64,000 bases of DNA, taken from assembly GCF_001612555.1 (NCBI RefSeq), contig NZ_CP015110.1, positions 310,001-374,000 on the forward strand. The letters run 5' to 3'. Shown here piece after piece: positions 18,587 to 29,476 of this stretch; positions within the stretch are counted from its first letter, which is position 1; each line of letters opens with the position of its first letter. The notes below the pieces were generated by a model. The model did no database searches and was not told where the DNA came from. It saw only the letters and a program-made list of their open reading frames with translations. Origin of the DNA: Acinetobacter sp. TGL-Y2 (GTDB taxonomy: Bacteria; Pseudomonadota; Gammaproteobacteria; Pseudomonadales; Moraxellaceae). Both the position numbers and the translations under genes were made by a program.

Positions 18587-19378
18587 ATGTCGGGTTCGAC
18601 AATTACTCCGTGGGTTGTAGGCAATTGGAAGATGAACCCAATGCAGGCTAACGCTCAACAATTAATTCAAGATTTAAAACAGCAATTACAACAGGGCGAT
18701 ATCTTAGAAGGTCAATGCCGTATTGGTGTTGCTCCACCTTCTATAGCTCTTTCGTCTGTACAAGCGGAACTTGCAAATGCAGCAATAGATGTGATTACTG
18801 TTGCGCAAGACGTTTCTCGTATTGCAGGAACAGGCGCGTATACAGGTGAAGTCAGTGCGGATCTGCTCAAAGATAGCCAGATCACCTATGTACTGATTGG
18901 TCACTCTGAACGCCGTGAAATTTTTGCAGATACAGCATCTGTAGTGGCTGAAAAAGTGAAACATGCATTGGCTGCAGGTTTACATATTATTTACTGTGTC
19001 GGTGAAAGCTTAGTGCAGCGCGAAGCTGGGCAGGCTGAACAAGTGGTGCTACAACAAATTTGTGATATCAGTGCTGTGGTAGAGGCAGAGCAGTGGGCAA
19101 ATATCACCATTGCCTATGAGCCGATTTGGGCCATTGGCACAGGTAAAACCGCATCACCAGAAGATGCTCAAGCGATGCATGCTAAAATTCGTGAAGGCTT
19201 AACCCAGATTACCCCGCAAGGTCCAAGCATCGCGCTTCTTTATGGTGGTAGTGTAAAAGCTGAAAATGCCGTAGAGTTAGCGGCTTGTCCAGATATTAAT
19301 GGTGCGCTGGTTGGCGGCGCATCTTTGAATGCAGAGTCTTTTTATCAAATTGCTCATGCATTTGCTCAATCAAAATAA
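18587..19378 (+). CDS. tpiA: Triosephosphate isomerase
   Basis: A 263-residue TIM-barrel enzyme with the catalytic lysine in VGNWKMNP, the histidine in [11 protein letters not shown], the glutamate and loop 6 in [16 protein letters not shown], and the phosphate-binding [11 protein letters not shown]. It interconverts dihydroxyacetone phosphate and glyceraldehyde 3-phosphate. The ATG follows GAGAGAAGG. It is 13 bases upstream of secG, a pairing seen in other Moraxellaceae and Pseudomonas relatives. Confidence 0.95.
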   Translation: MSGSTITPWVVGNWKMNPMQANAQQLIQDLKQQLQQGDILEGQCRIGVAPPSIALSSVQAELANAAIDVITVAQDVSRIAGTGAYTGEVSADLLKDSQITYVLIGHSERREIFADTASVVAEKVKHALAAGLHIIYCVGESLVQREAGQAEQVVLQQICDISAVVEAEQWANITIAYEPIWAIGTGKTASPEDAQAMHAKIREGLTQITPQGPSIALLYGGSVKAENAVELAACPDINGALVGGASLNAESFYQIAHAFAQSK

Positions 19379-19391
19379 TTAGGAGTTCAGC

Positions 19392-19721
19392 ATGCAATCT
19401 TTTGTCTTGGTGGTGCACATCATATTAGCCGTTCTGATGATCGTATTAATTTTGGTGCAACATGGTAAAGGGGCAGATGCAGGAGCTTCATTCGGTGGCG
19501 GCGGTGCTGCGACTGTATTTGGTGCTTCAGGTTCAGGCAATTTTTTAACACGTCTAACCGGTATTTTGACTGCAATCTTCTTTATTACCAGTATTAGCTT
19601 GGCGTATTTCGCAAAACAGCAAACCTCAGATGCTTACGGTTTGAAATCGATCCCTGCGACAGAGCAGGTTCAGCAAAAAACGCCTGAAACTTCGACAACT
19701 GCACCAAAATCAGCCGAGTAA
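19392..19721 (+). CDS. secG: Preprotein translocase subunit SecG
   Basis: A 109-residue protein with two membrane helices (about 2-22 and 54-73) flanking the conserved cytoplasmic loop LVQHGKGADAGASFGGGG. The Ser/Thr/Gln-rich tail is variable in the family. SecG assists SecYE in protein export. An AGGAG ribosome site precedes the ATG. The gene is followed by tRNA-Leu(GAG), the same order as in E. coli. Confidence 0.93.
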   Translation: MQSFVLVVHIILAVLMIVLILVQHGKGADAGASFGGGGAATVFGASGSGNFLTRLTGILTAIFFITSISLAYFAKQQTSDAYGLKSIPATEQVQQKTPETSTTAPKSAE

Positions 19722-19774
19722 TTGAATATTTTGCTTTCAATTTCATGGTGAAGCTACTAGAATGCGACACAGCT

Positions 19775-19859
19775 GCGGTGGTGGTGGAATTGGTAGACAC
19801 GCTACCTTGAGGTGGTAGTGCTTTCGGGCGTGGGGGTTCAAGTCCCCCCTTCCGCACCA
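19775..19859 (+). tRNA. tRNA-Leu (anticodon GAG)
   Basis: An 85-base class II tRNA with encoded CCA. The anticodon stem CTACC/GGTAG holds loop TTGAGGT with anticodon GAG. A variable arm follows, then GGGGGTTCAAGTCCCCC as the T-arm. One T-T mismatch occurs in the acceptor stem. It lies just after secG, as leuU does in E. coli. Confidence 0.95.
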
Positions 19860-19910
19860 ACTTATGAATCCAGAATATAAGTTGGTGTAAGTGGCTAAAT
19901 TTTCTGTTGT

Positions 19911-19987
<77 letters not shown>

Positions 19988-20062
19988 ATCAATCTTATTT
20001 TAGAAGCAAACTAAAGTGAGCAGTTTGATTTAATTAAACTGAGAAGATTTTTTGCATTTTGT

Positions 20063-20139
<77 letters not shown>

Positions 20140-20170
20140 AGTTTATTGGTGCTTATTTTTCATTGATTCT

Positions 20171-20244
20171 TGGCTTGCTTGTCGGGCTCAACTCTTGATG
20201 AGATATAGCGAAGGTTGTTGGTTCAAATCCAGCTCCCGCTACCA
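20171..20244 (+). pseudogene. Decayed initiator tRNA-fMet copy
   Basis: The 3' half (GGTTCAAATCCAGCTCCCGC plus TACCA) and GTCGGGCTCA match the four intact copies. The 5' acceptor strand and D-arm are gone, and the anticodon-stem region is rearranged (ACTCTTGATGAGATATAG where TAACCC should be). It cannot fold as a tRNA. Confidence 0.85.
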
Positions 20245-20309
20245 ATTTTAATTAAGAAGCAACTTAATTAAAGCAAAAAGAAATTTTTGTAAATTTAAAT
20301 GTATGTTGT

Positions 20310-20386
<77 letters not shown>

Positions 20387-20476
20387 CTTTTTGATAAGGG
20401 TGCAACCTAATCAAGACAAGTGCGAAGAATTTTGATTGAAAAATGATTCGAATTTGTTTATAATTTTGCACGTTGA

Positions 20477-20553
<77 letters not shown>

Positions 20554-20565
20554 AGTTTCTTAAAG

Positions 20566-20592
20566 AGGCTCACAACTAGGTGGGCCTTTTTG
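20566..20592 (+). terminator. Terminator of the tRNA array
   Basis: AGGCTCAC pairs with GTGGGCCT (one G-T pair) around a 6-base loop, followed by five T. Confidence 0.8.
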
Positions 20593-20756
20593 CACAGTGG
20601 ACTTTGGTTTTCTGTGTAATAATAGGGGCGATTGCGCCCTTTTTTATTATCTATCGTGTAGTGTGGACATCAATTGGTCAAATTATCATGCTATCACTAT
20701 AGTAAGTTTGTATCGGTCAAACGACCGATTGAATCGCACATAAATGACGAGAGTAA

Positions 20757-21284
20757 ATGAAGTTATCTAATAAAACCCAAGCATTATATGAACTTATCGC
20801 ACCTGCTGTATCGGCATGCGATGTTGAACTTTGGGGTGTAGAATTTACACCTCAAGGCAAACGTTCACTTGTACGTATCTTTATTGATAAGCCAGTGGTT
20901 GAAACTGCAGAGCCTATTATTTCTGTAGACGGCGAAGAAGAAAGTCTTGGTCGTGGTGTTGGTGTACAAGATTGTGTTCGCGTGACACAACAAGTTGGTG
21001 CAATTTTAGATGTACATGATCCGATTTCAGGTGAATATGCATTAGAAGTTTCATCTCCAGGTTGGGATCGCCCATTTTTCAGACTTGAACAAATGCCTGC
21101 CTACATAGGTCAGCAAATTGCACTACGTTTGATTTCTGCGGTTGAAAATCGTCGCAAATTCCAAGCGAAGCTGGTTTCAGTTGATATCGAAAACGAAATA
21201 ATTCAAGTCGAAGTAGAAAATCAACATGTGCTAGAGATCGATACGCATAATATCGATAAAGCCAATTTGATCTATCAGGACTAA
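20757..21284 (+). CDS. rimP: Ribosome maturation factor RimP
   Basis: A 175-residue protein matching RimP ([56 protein letters not shown]). It assists 30S subunit maturation. It is about 25 residues longer than the E. coli protein because of an acidic insertion ([17 protein letters not shown]) after the second strand. It is the first gene of rimP-nusA-infB-rbfA. A perfect inverted repeat, ATCGGTC with GACCGAT around AAAC (20712-20729), lies in its leader. Confidence 0.93.
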   Translation: MKLSNKTQALYELIAPAVSACDVELWGVEFTPQGKRSLVRIFIDKPVVETAEPIISVDGEEESLGRGVGVQDCVRVTQQVGAILDVHDPISGEYALEVSSPGWDRPFFRLEQMPAYIGQQIALRLISAVENRRKFQAKLVSVDIENEIIQVEVENQHVLEIDTHNIDKANLIYQD

Positions 21285-21323
21285 ATTAATTTAACTAAAA
21301 AGAATTTGAATAGTAGGTGACTT

Positions 21324-22808
21324 ATGGGCCGTGAAATTCTTACCGTTGCAGAGACGGTTAGTAATGAGAAAGGTGTTAGTCGTGAAGCAATCTTCGAAGC
21401 ACTCGAGCAAGCGCTAGTCGCTGCAACGAAGAAAAAATTCTACGAAGGCACAAATTCTGAAGAAGCAGAGCTGCGTGTAGAAATTGATCGTAAAACTGGT
21501 GAATACAGCACTTTCCGTCAATGGACAGTGGTTGCCGATGAAGATCATGAAATGCCTGCTTGCCAAGATGCAATTTCAGATCTAGATCCTGAACAGTGGT
21601 CAATTGGCGACGTTCGTGAGCTTGAAGTACCATCGATTGAGTTTGGTCGTATTGCTGCACAAATTGCAAAACAAGTGATCGTGCAAAAAATTCGTGAAGC
21701 TGAGCGTGCATTAATCGCAGATGCGTATGAATCTAAAGTCGGTGAAATTGTTTATGGTGAAGTGAAAAAGCAAACCAAAGACGGTTTCATTATCGATTTG
21801 GGTGAAAATGCTGAAGGTTATCTTGCGCGTGAAGAAATGATCGCCAAAGAAATTCTACGTCCAAAGCAACGCATTAACGCAATTCTGTTTAACGTAAACC
21901 GTGAAGGTCGTGGCGCTCAGCTACAATTGACACGTGCTAGACCAGAAATGCTCATGGCGTTGATGAAGAAAGAAATTCCTGAAATTGCTGAAGAAATTAT
22001 TGAAATTAAGGCAGCAGCTCGTCAGCCTGGTGTTCGTGCTAAAATTGCAGTGAAGACCAACGATCATCGTATTGATCCAGTCGGTGCATGTATTGGTATG
22101 CGTGGTACACGTATCCAAGCAGTACAGTCTGAGTTAAATGGTGAGCGTATTGACGTTGTTATCTGGTCTGATGATCCTGCACAGTACATTGCAAGTGCTC
22201 TAGAGCCTGCTGATGTATCGGGTATTGTGATTGATGAAGATGCACGTACTGCAGATATCATCTTTGCAACCAGCGATCAATTGGCTCGTGCGATTGGTTC
22301 ACAAGGTCAAAATGTTCGCCTTGCTTCAGAATTAACGGGTTATAAACTCGATATGATGTTGGAAGATGAATACCGTGCACGCCAGCAAAGCGAAGCACAA
22401 CAATACCTAGACATGTTTGTTGGTCGTCTAGATATTGAAGAAGACCTTGCAATGGCATTGGTTGAAATGGGCTTCACTTCACTTGAAGAGATTGCCTATG
22501 TACCTGCTGAAACATTCGACGAAATCGAATTGGATGCAGACACTGTAGAATTATTACAAAGCCGTGCCAAAGAAGTTACATTGGCAGACGCTTTGAAAGA
22601 GCAAGAAAGTATTCAAGATCCAAGTCCAGAACTTCTAGCAATGGAAGGGATGACAAATCAATTTGCTTTAGCTCTAGCCGCTCGCGGTGTAATCACTGTA
22701 GATGATTTAGCTGATCAGGCAACTGACGATATTTCTGATATCGAAGGTTTAGATACTGAGAAAGCGGGTCAACTCATTATGAAAGCACGTGAATCATGGT
22801 TTAACTAA
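21324..22808 (+). CDS. nusA: Transcription termination/antitermination factor NusA
   Basis: A 494-residue protein with the RNA polymerase-binding N-terminal domain (about 1-130), an S1 domain (about 135-200, [20 protein letters not shown]), two KH domains ([37 protein letters not shown]) and two C-terminal acidic repeats. NusA controls pausing, termination and antitermination. The neighbours are rimP and infB, the standard arrangement. Confidence 0.95.
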   Translation: MGREILTVAETVSNEKGVSREAIFEALEQALVAATKKKFYEGTNSEEAELRVEIDRKTGEYSTFRQWTVVADEDHEMPACQDAISDLDPEQWSIGDVRELEVPSIEFGRIAAQIAKQVIVQKIREAERALIADAYESKVGEIVYGEVKKQTKDGFIIDLGENAEGYLAREEMIAKEILRPKQRINAILFNVNREGRGAQLQLTRARPEMLMALMKKEIPEIAEEIIEIKAAARQPGVRAKIAVKTNDHRIDPVGACIGMRGTRIQAVQSELNGERIDVVIWSDDPAQYIASALEPADVSGIVIDEDARTADIIFATSDQLARAIGSQGQNVRLASELTGYKLDMMLEDEYRARQQSEAQQYLDMFVGRLDIEEDLAMALVEMGFTSLEEIAYVPAETFDEIELDADTVELLQSRAKEVTLADALKEQESIQDPSPELLAMEGMTNQFALALAARGVITVDDLADQATDDISDIEGLDTEKAGQLIMKARESWFN

Positions 22809-22821
22809 TTGGAGGTCATAC

Positions 22822-25521
22822 ATGACAGATAAGTCAATACAAGAGTTAGCAGTCAGCGTAGGTCTTCCAGTTGAAAAACTATTAGATCAAGTGCGAGATG
22901 CTGGATTGCCACAAGCAAAACCAGAAGACACAATCTCGGTTGAACAGCAAGACCGTCTAGTTTCTCACTTGAAAAAAGTGCATGGACAAAACGACGGCAG
23001 CGCAGGAAAAATCACGTTGAAACGTAAAACGACAAGTACAGCAAAAGTTGCGAGTACCTCAGGTAAAGCTAAAACCATTAACGTTGAAGTTCGCAAGAAG
23101 CATACGTTTACTAAGCCAAATCCTGAACAAATTAAAGCAGAAGCGCTTGCAAAAGCGGCTGAGTCTAAAGTTCAAGCTGAACAAAAGCCAGATTCTGCAG
23201 AGCAAAAGCCACAAGCGGTTGTAGTAAATAATGCGACAGCAAATTTAAACGCAATGCGTGCTGCAGCGAAAAACGAAACTGCAAAGCAAGAAGTTTCTAA
23301 AGCTGCCGTGGTTGTAAAACGCAAATCTACGAACAAGCCAATTGTGAAGCAGGTTGTTAAGGTTTCAGAAACTGCTGAACAGAAGAAACTTCGTGAAGCT
23401 CAATCTGCACAATTAAAAGCAACTGAAGAAGCGGCACGTCGTAAGTCTGCTGAAGAAGCACAACAACGTACGCTTGAGCAAATGCGTCAAATGGCGTCTA
23501 AGTACTCTGCGGACGAAACGACTCCAACGATTCGTGTTGTGGATGATTCTCCACTTGCTGCTGGCCTTGTGGGTCAGGCTTATGAAGATTCATTTGCGAA
23601 AGAAGACCGCGAAATCAAACGTGGTACCAATACACCGACTGCTCGCGCACCGAAAAAAGGTGGACGTCGTGGTCAAGAAGAGCAAAGCTTCAATAAACAG
23701 CCTAAACGCGGTTTAAAAACAAGCCAAGGCAACAAGCACGGCTTCGAAAAACCAGTTAAAAAGCAAGTTTATGATGTTGAAATTGGTGAAACCATTGTTG
23801 TTGCAGATCTTGCAGCGAAAATGGCCATCAAAGTTCGCGAAGTGATTAAATCACTCATGAAAATGGGTGAGCTTGTGACTCAGAACCAAGCGATTGAGCA
23901 AGAAGTTGCTGCACTCGTGGTTGAAGAAATGGGTCATAACCCAGTTCGTGTATCTGACACGCAAGCTGAAGACAACTTACTTGTTGCAGCTGAAGAAGCG
24001 CGTGGTATTCAAACCACACGTGCGCCAGTTGTTACGATCATGGGTCACGTTGACCATGGTAAGACTTCACTTCTTGACCATATTCGTCGTGCAAAAGTTG
24101 CTGCAGGCGAGGCGGGTGGTATTACTCAGCATATTGGTGCTTACCACGTTACAACTGACAAAGGTATGATTACTTTCCTAGACACCCCTGGACATGCGGC
24201 GTTTACGTCTATGCGTTCACGTGGTGCGAAAGCGACTGATATCGTGGTTCTGGTTGTTGCAGCAGATGATGGTGTAATGCCACAAACTGCGGAAGCCATT
24301 GATCATGCGCGTGCTGCGGGTACGCCAATCATTGTTGCCATTAACAAAATGGACAAAGAGTCTGCTGATCCAGATCGCGTATTGAATGAATTAACTGCGA
24401 AACAAATCGTTCCTGAACAATGGGGTGGTGATGTTCCAGTCGCAATGGTTTCTGCGCATACCGGTCAAGGTATTGATGATCTTTTAGACTTGATTTCGAT
24501 CCAAGCTGAACTTCTAGAGCTTAAAGCGTCTGAAGAAGGTGCTGCACAAGGTGTTGTTATTGAAGCACGTGTAGACAGCAACCGCGGTGCGGTAACCTCA
24601 ATTCTGATTCAAAACGGTACATTGAACGTGGGTGATCTTGTTCTTGCAGGTGCATCTTACGGTCGTGTTCGTGCGATGACAGATGAAAATGGCAAACGCA
24701 TTAAAACTGCAGGTCCTTCAATTCCAGTTGAAATTTTAGGTCTTCCAGAAGCGCCAATGGCGGGTGACGAAGTTCTTGTGGTAACCGATGAGAAGAAAGC
24801 GCGTGAAGTTGCTGATGCTCGTATGGACCGTGAACGTCATCAACGTCTTGAGCGTCAAAGCGCAATGCGTCTTGAGAACCTTATGGCGTCTATGGGCAAG
24901 AAAGATGTGCCTATTATCAACGTGGTTCTTAAAACTGACGTACGTGGTACTTTGGAAGCGCTTACAGTTGCATTGAATGGCTTGTCTACAGACGAAGTTG
25001 GCGTACGTGTTATTGGTTCGGGTGTCGGTGCAATCACTGAATCTGACGTGACACTGGCTGAATCTTCTGAAGCAGTTCTACTTGGATTTAACGTACGTGC
25101 GGATACTACAGCACGTCAAAAATCTGATGCAGATGGCATTGATATTCGTTACTACTCAATTATTTATGAATTGATTGATGATGTGAAAGCGGCAATGAGC
25201 GGTAAGCTTGCGCCTGAACATCGTGAGACGATTCTAGGTGTTGCGCAAGTACGTGAAGTATTCCACTCAAGTAAATTTGGTGCGGCTGCAGGCTGTATGG
25301 TGCTTGAAGGTATGCTACATCGTAACAAACCGATTCGCGTATTACGTGATGACGTGGTTGTGTTCCAAGGTGAGCTTGAGTCTCTTCGTCGCTATAAAGA
25401 AGTGGTTGAAGAAGTTCGTGCAGGCATGGAATGTGGTCTTGCGGTGAAAGGTTATAAAGACATCAAAGCACTTGATAAGATCGAAGTATATGATGTTCAA
25501 TTGATTAAACGGAGTCTTTAA
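22822..25521 (+). CDS. infB: Translation initiation factor IF-2
   Basis: An 899-residue GTPase. It has the IF2 N-terminal fold ([20 protein letters not shown]), a long Lys/Ala/Gln-rich linker, a second IF2-N domain, the G domain with GHVDHGKT near residue 407, DTPGH and NKMD, then domains II to IV. IF-2 brings the initiator tRNA to the 30S subunit. I chose the ATG at 22822 because GGAGG lies 7 bases upstream, 14 bases after the nusA stop. It is fitting that the initiator tRNA genes lie just upstream of this operon. Confidence 0.95.
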   Translation: MTDKSIQELAVSVGLPVEKLLDQVRDAGLPQAKPEDTISVEQQDRLVSHLKKVHGQNDGSAGKITLKRKTTSTAKVASTSGKAKTINVEVRKKHTFTKPNPEQIKAEALAKAAESKVQAEQKPDSAEQKPQAVVVNNATANLNAMRAAAKNETAKQEVSKAAVVVKRKSTNKPIVKQVVKVSETAEQKKLREAQSAQLKATEEAARRKSAEEAQQRTLEQMRQMASKYSADETTPTIRVVDDSPLAAGLVGQAYEDSFAKEDREIKRGTNTPTARAPKKGGRRGQEEQSFNKQPKRGLKTSQGNKHGFEKPVKKQVYDVEIGETIVVADLAAKMAIKVREVIKSLMKMGELVTQNQAIEQEVAALVVEEMGHNPVRVSDTQAEDNLLVAAEEARGIQTTRAPVVTIMGHVDHGKTSLLDHIRRAKVAAGEAGGITQHIGAYHVTTDKGMITFLDTPGHAAFTSMRSRGAKATDIVVLVVAADDGVMPQTAEAIDHARAAGTPIIVAINKMDKESADPDRVLNELTAKQIVPEQWGGDVPVAMVSAHTGQGIDDLLDLISIQAELLELKASEEGAAQGVVIEARVDSNRGAVTSILIQNGTLNVGDLVLAGASYGRVRAMTDENGKRIKTAGPSIPVEILGLPEAPMAGDEVLVVTDEKKAREVADARMDRERHQRLERQSAMRLENLMASMGKKDVPIINVVLKTDVRGTLEALTVALNGLSTDEVGVRVIGSGVGAITESDVTLAESSEAVLLGFNVRADTTARQKSDADGIDIRYYSIIYELIDDVKAAMSGKLAPEHRETILGVAQVREVFHSSKFGAAAGCMVLEGMLHRNKPIRVLRDDVVVFQGELESLRRYKEVVEEVRAGMECGLAVKGYKDIKALDKIEVYDVQLIKRSL

Positions 25522-25925
25522 TGGCGGGTAGTCAACGTCTAAAGCGCATGGCAGATACAGTGCAGAGAGAGCTCTCTGTACTGATCCGTCAAGAGCTGAA
25601 AGATCCACGCTTAGGTGGTCTCGTGACCATCTCTGCGGTGAAAGTGAGTCCTGATCTTGGTTATGCTGAAGTTTACGTTACCGTGATGGGTCGTGAACTT
25701 GGCGATGAGCAAAGTGAAGCGGCGAATAAAGAAACGCTTGATGTTTTAAATAAGGCATCTGCTTTCTTACGCCACGAATTGAGCCGTCAAATTAAGACAC
25801 GTATTACACCGCGTCTGCGTTTTCATTATGATAAAACCAATGCATATGGTAACTATATGTTCGGTCTGATTGCTGAAGCTGTGAAGGATTTACCTCCTGA
25901 AGAAGCGAAGAAAGACGACGAATAA
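25521..25925 (+). CDS. rbfA: 30S ribosome-binding factor A
   Basis: A 134-residue KH-fold protein (SQRLKRMADTVQRELSVLIR, DPRLGGLVTISAVKVSPDL, RLRFHYDKT). RbfA is needed for late 30S maturation and cold adaptation. Its ATG overlaps the infB stop (TAATG). A terminator follows directly, so truB is not part of this operon here, unlike E. coli. Confidence 0.94.
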   Translation: MAGSQRLKRMADTVQRELSVLIRQELKDPRLGGLVTISAVKVSPDLGYAEVYVTVMGRELGDEQSEAANKETLDVLNKASAFLRHELSRQIKTRITPRLRFHYDKTNAYGNYMFGLIAEAVKDLPPEEAKKDDE

Positions 25926-25940
25926 ATATTACTGATATAA

Positions 25941-25966
25941 AAAAGCCACCTACGGGTGGCTTTTTT
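25941..25966 (+). terminator. Terminator of the rimP-nusA-infB-rbfA operon
   Basis: AAAGCCACC pairs with GGTGGCTTT around TACG, followed by a T run. Confidence 0.9.
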
Positions 25967-26007
25967 ATGGCTTCTACTATAATTTCAGTGAATTAAATAG
26001 AATTAAA

Positions 26008-26829
26008 ATGAAAATGAAAAAATTACTGTTAACCGTGTTTATCTGCCTAAATTCATCTATTTCATATGCATGTATTAATACTTATGTCTTTGATTTAGGG
26101 CGTGATGGAATAGATAAAAAAACAGCTTTAGAAAAATTAAAAAATTCAAATAAAAAGCCGAAAACGTATAAGGAAATGAATGATTATGGCGTTTTGCTGA
26201 TTTATGCACATCAATATAATCAGGCAATCAAAATTTTTAAAGAGATTGAAAAAAATCATCCCTTACTTGCAAAAACGGCAGCTAACTTAGGTACTGCTTA
26301 TGAGTTAAAAGGTGATTTAAAAAAAGCAACATATTGGATTGGTGAAGGAATTAAGCGTGATTCAAACATACACGAAGGTAGTGAGTGGATACATCTTAAA
26401 ATTTTAGATGCTCAAATGGAGCAACAAAGAAATCCAAATTGGATTAGATCAAATGATGTACTTGGTCTTGATTTCGGTGATCGTGCTGCGCCACATGTAA
26501 AAGTGAAAATGATTCAATTTAATCAGCAAAATTATAATTTAGAAAAAATTTTAGCACACAGTAAAATTCAGATGGATCAACGATTAAGATTTGTAGAAAA
26601 AGATCCAATTACAGCTCAAATTTTATTTAATATGGCGAATATTGAAGTCATTCAAATGAGCTGGGAAGAAGATGCAGCACCTGTTTTGTATTCGACTGCA
26701 AGTCGTCTAGGCTATAGTCATCCAGAACTCTTGGAGATACGTAAAAATTATATTCTTACTTCAAAATGGTATGCGTTCAAAAGGGTTTTTGCTGAAATAA
26801 CACATTTCTTTCGTCATTTAATGGTATGA
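26008..26829 (+). CDS. Secreted TPR-like protein of unknown function
   Basis: A 273-residue protein with a signal peptide (MKMKKLLLTVFICLNSSIS, likely cleaved at SYA). Helical repeat-like segments follow: YGVLLIYAHQYNQAIKIFKE and ANLGTAYELKGDLKKATYW resemble tetratricopeptide repeats. The rest is helical and charged, without catalytic motifs I can identify. The ATG at 26014 is an alternative start. The sequence is noticeably more AT-rich than the adjacent rbfA. No partner gene is evident; it stands between two terminated units. Confidence 0.7.
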   Translation: MKMKKLLLTVFICLNSSISYACINTYVFDLGRDGIDKKTALEKLKNSNKKPKTYKEMNDYGVLLIYAHQYNQAIKIFKEIEKNHPLLAKTAANLGTAYELKGDLKKATYWIGEGIKRDSNIHEGSEWIHLKILDAQMEQQRNPNWIRSNDVLGLDFGDRAAPHVKVKMIQFNQQNYNLEKILAHSKIQMDQRLRFVEKDPITAQILFNMANIEVIQMSWEEDAAPVLYSTASRLGYSHPELLEIRKNYILTSKWYAFKRVFAEITHFFRHLMV

Positions 26830-26929
26830 CTAAAATTTACTGGATAAAGAAAGAATACAATTCAGCACTAAAATTTGTTTAAAATGATTTTATATGAACA
26901 ATTACAAATAAATACTGAGGAAAAACTCA

Positions 26930-27520
26930 ATGAAAATGTTAAAAATGACCATGGTTTCAATTGCGCTAGCAAGCACACTGACCTTGTCAGGTTGTGGCTA
27001 TAACACGTTACAAGCCAAAGATGAATCTGTGACAGGTTCGTGGGCTGAAGTCCAAAACCAATACCAACGTCGCGCAGATTTAGTGCCGAATTTGGTCAAT
27101 GTCGTAAAAGGTTATGCCAAGCATGAAGAGCAAGTGCTCACCGAAGTCACTGAAGCACGTGCCAATGTTGCGGGCTTAAAAGTTGATAAAGAAGTTTTAG
27201 AAAATCCAGAACTGTTCAAAAAATATCAAGAAGCGCAGTCACAAATGACCAGTGCTTTGTCACGTCTACTTGCTGTCACAGAAAACTATCCAGATTTAAA
27301 AGCCAATGAGCAGTTCCGTGATTTACAAGTACAACTTGAAGGTACAGAAAACCGCATTGCTGTGGCGCGTAACCGCTATATCTCGACTGTTCAAGATTAC
27401 AACACTTACGTTCGTCAATTCCCACAAGCGATGACAGCAAAAGTGATTGGTATGGACACCAAAGAAAACTTCAGTGCTGAATCAAGCGCGCAAAAAGCAC
27501 CAACGGTTTCATTTAACTAA
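26930..27520 (+). CDS. lemA: LemA family lipoprotein
   Basis: A 196-residue protein with a lipoprotein signal (LTLSGCGYN, lipidation at Cys22) and the LemA helical core: NQYQRRADLVPNLVNVVKGY, TSALSRLLAVTENYPDLKA and ENRIAVARNRYISTVQDYN. The family role is not known. Next to it are two TPM-domain genes, a widespread association. GAGG precedes the ATG. Confidence 0.9.
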   Translation: MKMLKMTMVSIALASTLTLSGCGYNTLQAKDESVTGSWAEVQNQYQRRADLVPNLVNVVKGYAKHEEQVLTEVTEARANVAGLKVDKEVLENPELFKKYQEAQSQMTSALSRLLAVTENYPDLKANEQFRDLQVQLEGTENRIAVARNRYISTVQDYNTYVRQFPQAMTAKVIGMDTKENFSAESSAQKAPTVSFN

Positions 27521-27608
27521 TCGTTGACACATCACATTGATCAAAAGCATTCAACGGTGGTTTGCAACATCACCGTAAATGAAGCGTCTAGGGAGATAAG
27601 GTGCAACT

Positions 27609-28718
27609 ATGCTTGAACTGAGAGATTTCAGATTTCTGCAAAACTTCAAGGCGTTATTGATTGCCAGTTTGATTTTGCTTGCGAGCATAGTTGTGCCCTC
27701 TGCTTATGCAGAAACGGCAACAGCTGTAGACACTGAAGAAGCGGTCATCCTCAAAAAAATCATTCAGCCCGATCAACAACAGTCAAATGCGCCAAATTCA
27801 GCAGCGAGCGGTTCTACAGTCAGCCCTTCGGCAAATGACCCATCATCTACACCTGCGAATCGCAACGTTACTCCTGTTGAAAATGATATGGCGGATGGAG
27901 AGTCTATTCGCACATTACCGACTCTAAATGCGCCTGTCATTGATCAAGCCAATATCCTTTCAGCAGCTCAAAAGTCGCAGCTGGAAAGCCAAATTCGCAA
28001 TGTGTATGATCAAGGTAAAGCGCAGATTGGCATTGTGATTGTGCCGACCACAGGGCAAGAAAGTATTTTTGACTTTGCCATGCGCACTGCTGAAGCATGG
28101 AAATTAGGGTCTGCTAAACAAGACAATGGTTTACTGATTGCTGTAGCGGTCAATGATCGCAGACTGCATATTGCAACCGGCTATGGTCTTGAGGGTGTCA
28201 TCCCCGATATCATTGCCAGTCGAATTATACGTGATCAAATTACCCCTTATTTTAAAGCGGGACAATATGGTCAAGGTTTGATTTCGGGTGTGACTGAAAT
28301 TGAAAGAATTGTCAATTTAGACCCTGAAATTGCACAGCAAGCCGCAGACGAATTAAAGGAGCGCCAAGCTCAAGCTTTACACGAGCAACAAGCCAAAGAG
28401 AAAACCTTGAGTACGGTCTTTTTTATCTTGATTGCAGGCATTGTTGCGTCATTTATGATTGGTAATCGACTCAGTGCTTCGGTCGCAGGGGTGACTGCAT
28501 TTGCTGCCAGTATGATTTTTGGCTCTGGCATCATTATGAGCTTAATGTTTGGGGTCGGAATTTTCTTCCTACTGTTTACCTCGATTGCACAGTTGATCTT
28601 TAGAGCCTTCTTGTCAGGCGCTGGACGTGGTGGCGGAGGCGGCGGATTTGGCGGTGGGGGCGGTTATAGTGGTGGTGGCGGTGGATTTGGCGGGGGAGGA
28701 GCATCAGGCTCATGGTAA
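27609..28718 (+). CDS. TPM-domain protein with glycine-rich tail (YgcG-like)
   Basis: A 369-residue protein with a signal peptide ending near AYA/ET, a low-complexity Ser/Pro/Asn linker (about 55-90) and a TPM domain (about 105-235; PVIDQANILSAAQKSQLE, IGIVIVPTTGQ, LHIATGYGLEGVIPD). Hydrophobic segments follow (about 260-330), then a Gly-rich tail ending GGGGASGSW. TPM domains are found in photosystem II repair factors and in membrane proteins of unknown role. It lies between lemA and a second TPM gene, with a 7-base overlap to the latter. Confidence 0.87.
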   Translation: MLELRDFRFLQNFKALLIASLILLASIVVPSAYAETATAVDTEEAVILKKIIQPDQQQSNAPNSAASGSTVSPSANDPSSTPANRNVTPVENDMADGESIRTLPTLNAPVIDQANILSAAQKSQLESQIRNVYDQGKAQIGIVIVPTTGQESIFDFAMRTAEAWKLGSAKQDNGLLIAVAVNDRRLHIATGYGLEGVIPDIIASRIIRDQITPYFKAGQYGQGLISGVTEIERIVNLDPEIAQQAADELKERQAQALHEQQAKEKTLSTVFFILIAGIVASFMIGNRLSASVAGVTAFAASMIFGSGIIMSLMFGVGIFFLLFTSIAQLIFRAFLSGAGRGGGGGGFGGGGGYSGGGGGFGGGGASGSW

Positions 28719-29272
28719 CGAAAACAGAGACAACTGAAATTATTACACAACCAAAAATTCGGGAACAGGCTCAGCCTAGTTTTAAGCGATGGCTCAAGCA
28801 TTTTTTTTATATGCCTGCATCTAAACGATATTTCTCTAAACAAGATCAGTTTGCCATCGCGGAAGCGGTGAAAGTCGCGGAGCATGGACATATTGGTGAA
28901 ATTCAAGTCGTCATCGAAGGTCATATCCCCAGTAGTCTCGCTTATACACAAGATACCAAGTTACGTGCGCAACAGCTGTTTGCAGAACTGGGTGTGTGGG
29001 ATACAGAGCAAAACAGCGGTGTGCTGCTATATTTAAATCTGTGTGAACAGAAAGTTGAAATCGTGGTTGACCGTGGGATTAAACAAGCAACCCAGCAAAG
29101 TGTGTGGCAAACCATTTGTGATCACATTGTTCTAGAGTTAAGACAAAAGCATTATCGCCAAGGGGTTATTGTGGGTGTGAATGAAATTGGAGAAATCTTA
29201 AATTCATTTTATGATCATCAAGTTGATGATAAATTTAATGAGTTGCCGAATTCACCACTCATATTGAATTGA
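28712..29272 (+). CDS. TPM-domain protein, second copy
   Basis: A 186-residue protein without a signal peptide. It starts within the last codons of the previous gene. Its TPM-like region (QDQFAIAEAVKVAEHGHIGE, GVLLYLNLCEQKVEIVVDRG) covers most of the chain. The LemA, secreted TPM and cytosolic or peripheral TPM set is a recurring three-gene unit in gammaproteobacteria. The function is unknown. Confidence 0.83.
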   Translation: MVTKTETTEIITQPKIREQAQPSFKRWLKHFFYMPASKRYFSKQDQFAIAEAVKVAEHGHIGEIQVVIEGHIPSSLAYTQDTKLRAQQLFAELGVWDTEQNSGVLLYLNLCEQKVEIVVDRGIKQATQQSVWQTICDHIVLELRQKHYRQGVIVGVNEIGEILNSFYDHQVDDKFNELPNSPLILN

Positions 29273-29280
29273 AAACTAAA

Positions 29281-29307
29281 AAAACTGACAAAAATTGTCA
29301 GTTTTTT
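29281..29307 (+). terminator. Terminator of the lemA-TPM cassette
   Basis: A 10-bp stem, AAAACTGACA with TGTCAGTTTT, has a 5-base loop and a T tract. Confidence 0.88.
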
Positions 29308-29476
29308 ACTTAAAATTACATATAAAAACATAATGTAAAATAAATATTGAAAAGCTCATCACAAAAACTAGAATAGAGCTTAAGTTGATGGGCAATTGAA
29401 CTTTTCAAGAGTGATTAGTTGCTGATCTCAAAGTTAAACATAAAGCTATAAAAACATAAATCATTGGAGAAATGTT

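Noticed and set aside
20171..20244. A fifth functional tRNA-fMet
   Set aside because: The acceptor 5' strand and D-arm are missing and the anticodon stem is scrambled, so it was called a remnant.
20712..20729. Operator or riboswitch before rimP
   Set aside because: The perfect 7-bp inverted repeat is real, but there is no other evidence for a regulator site or ligand-binding RNA.
29340..29476. Sigma-54 promoter for the pilin gene
   Set aside because: Pilin genes often use sigma-54, so I looked for GG and GC spaced by 10 bases; the nearest TTGCT lacks the GG at the right distance.
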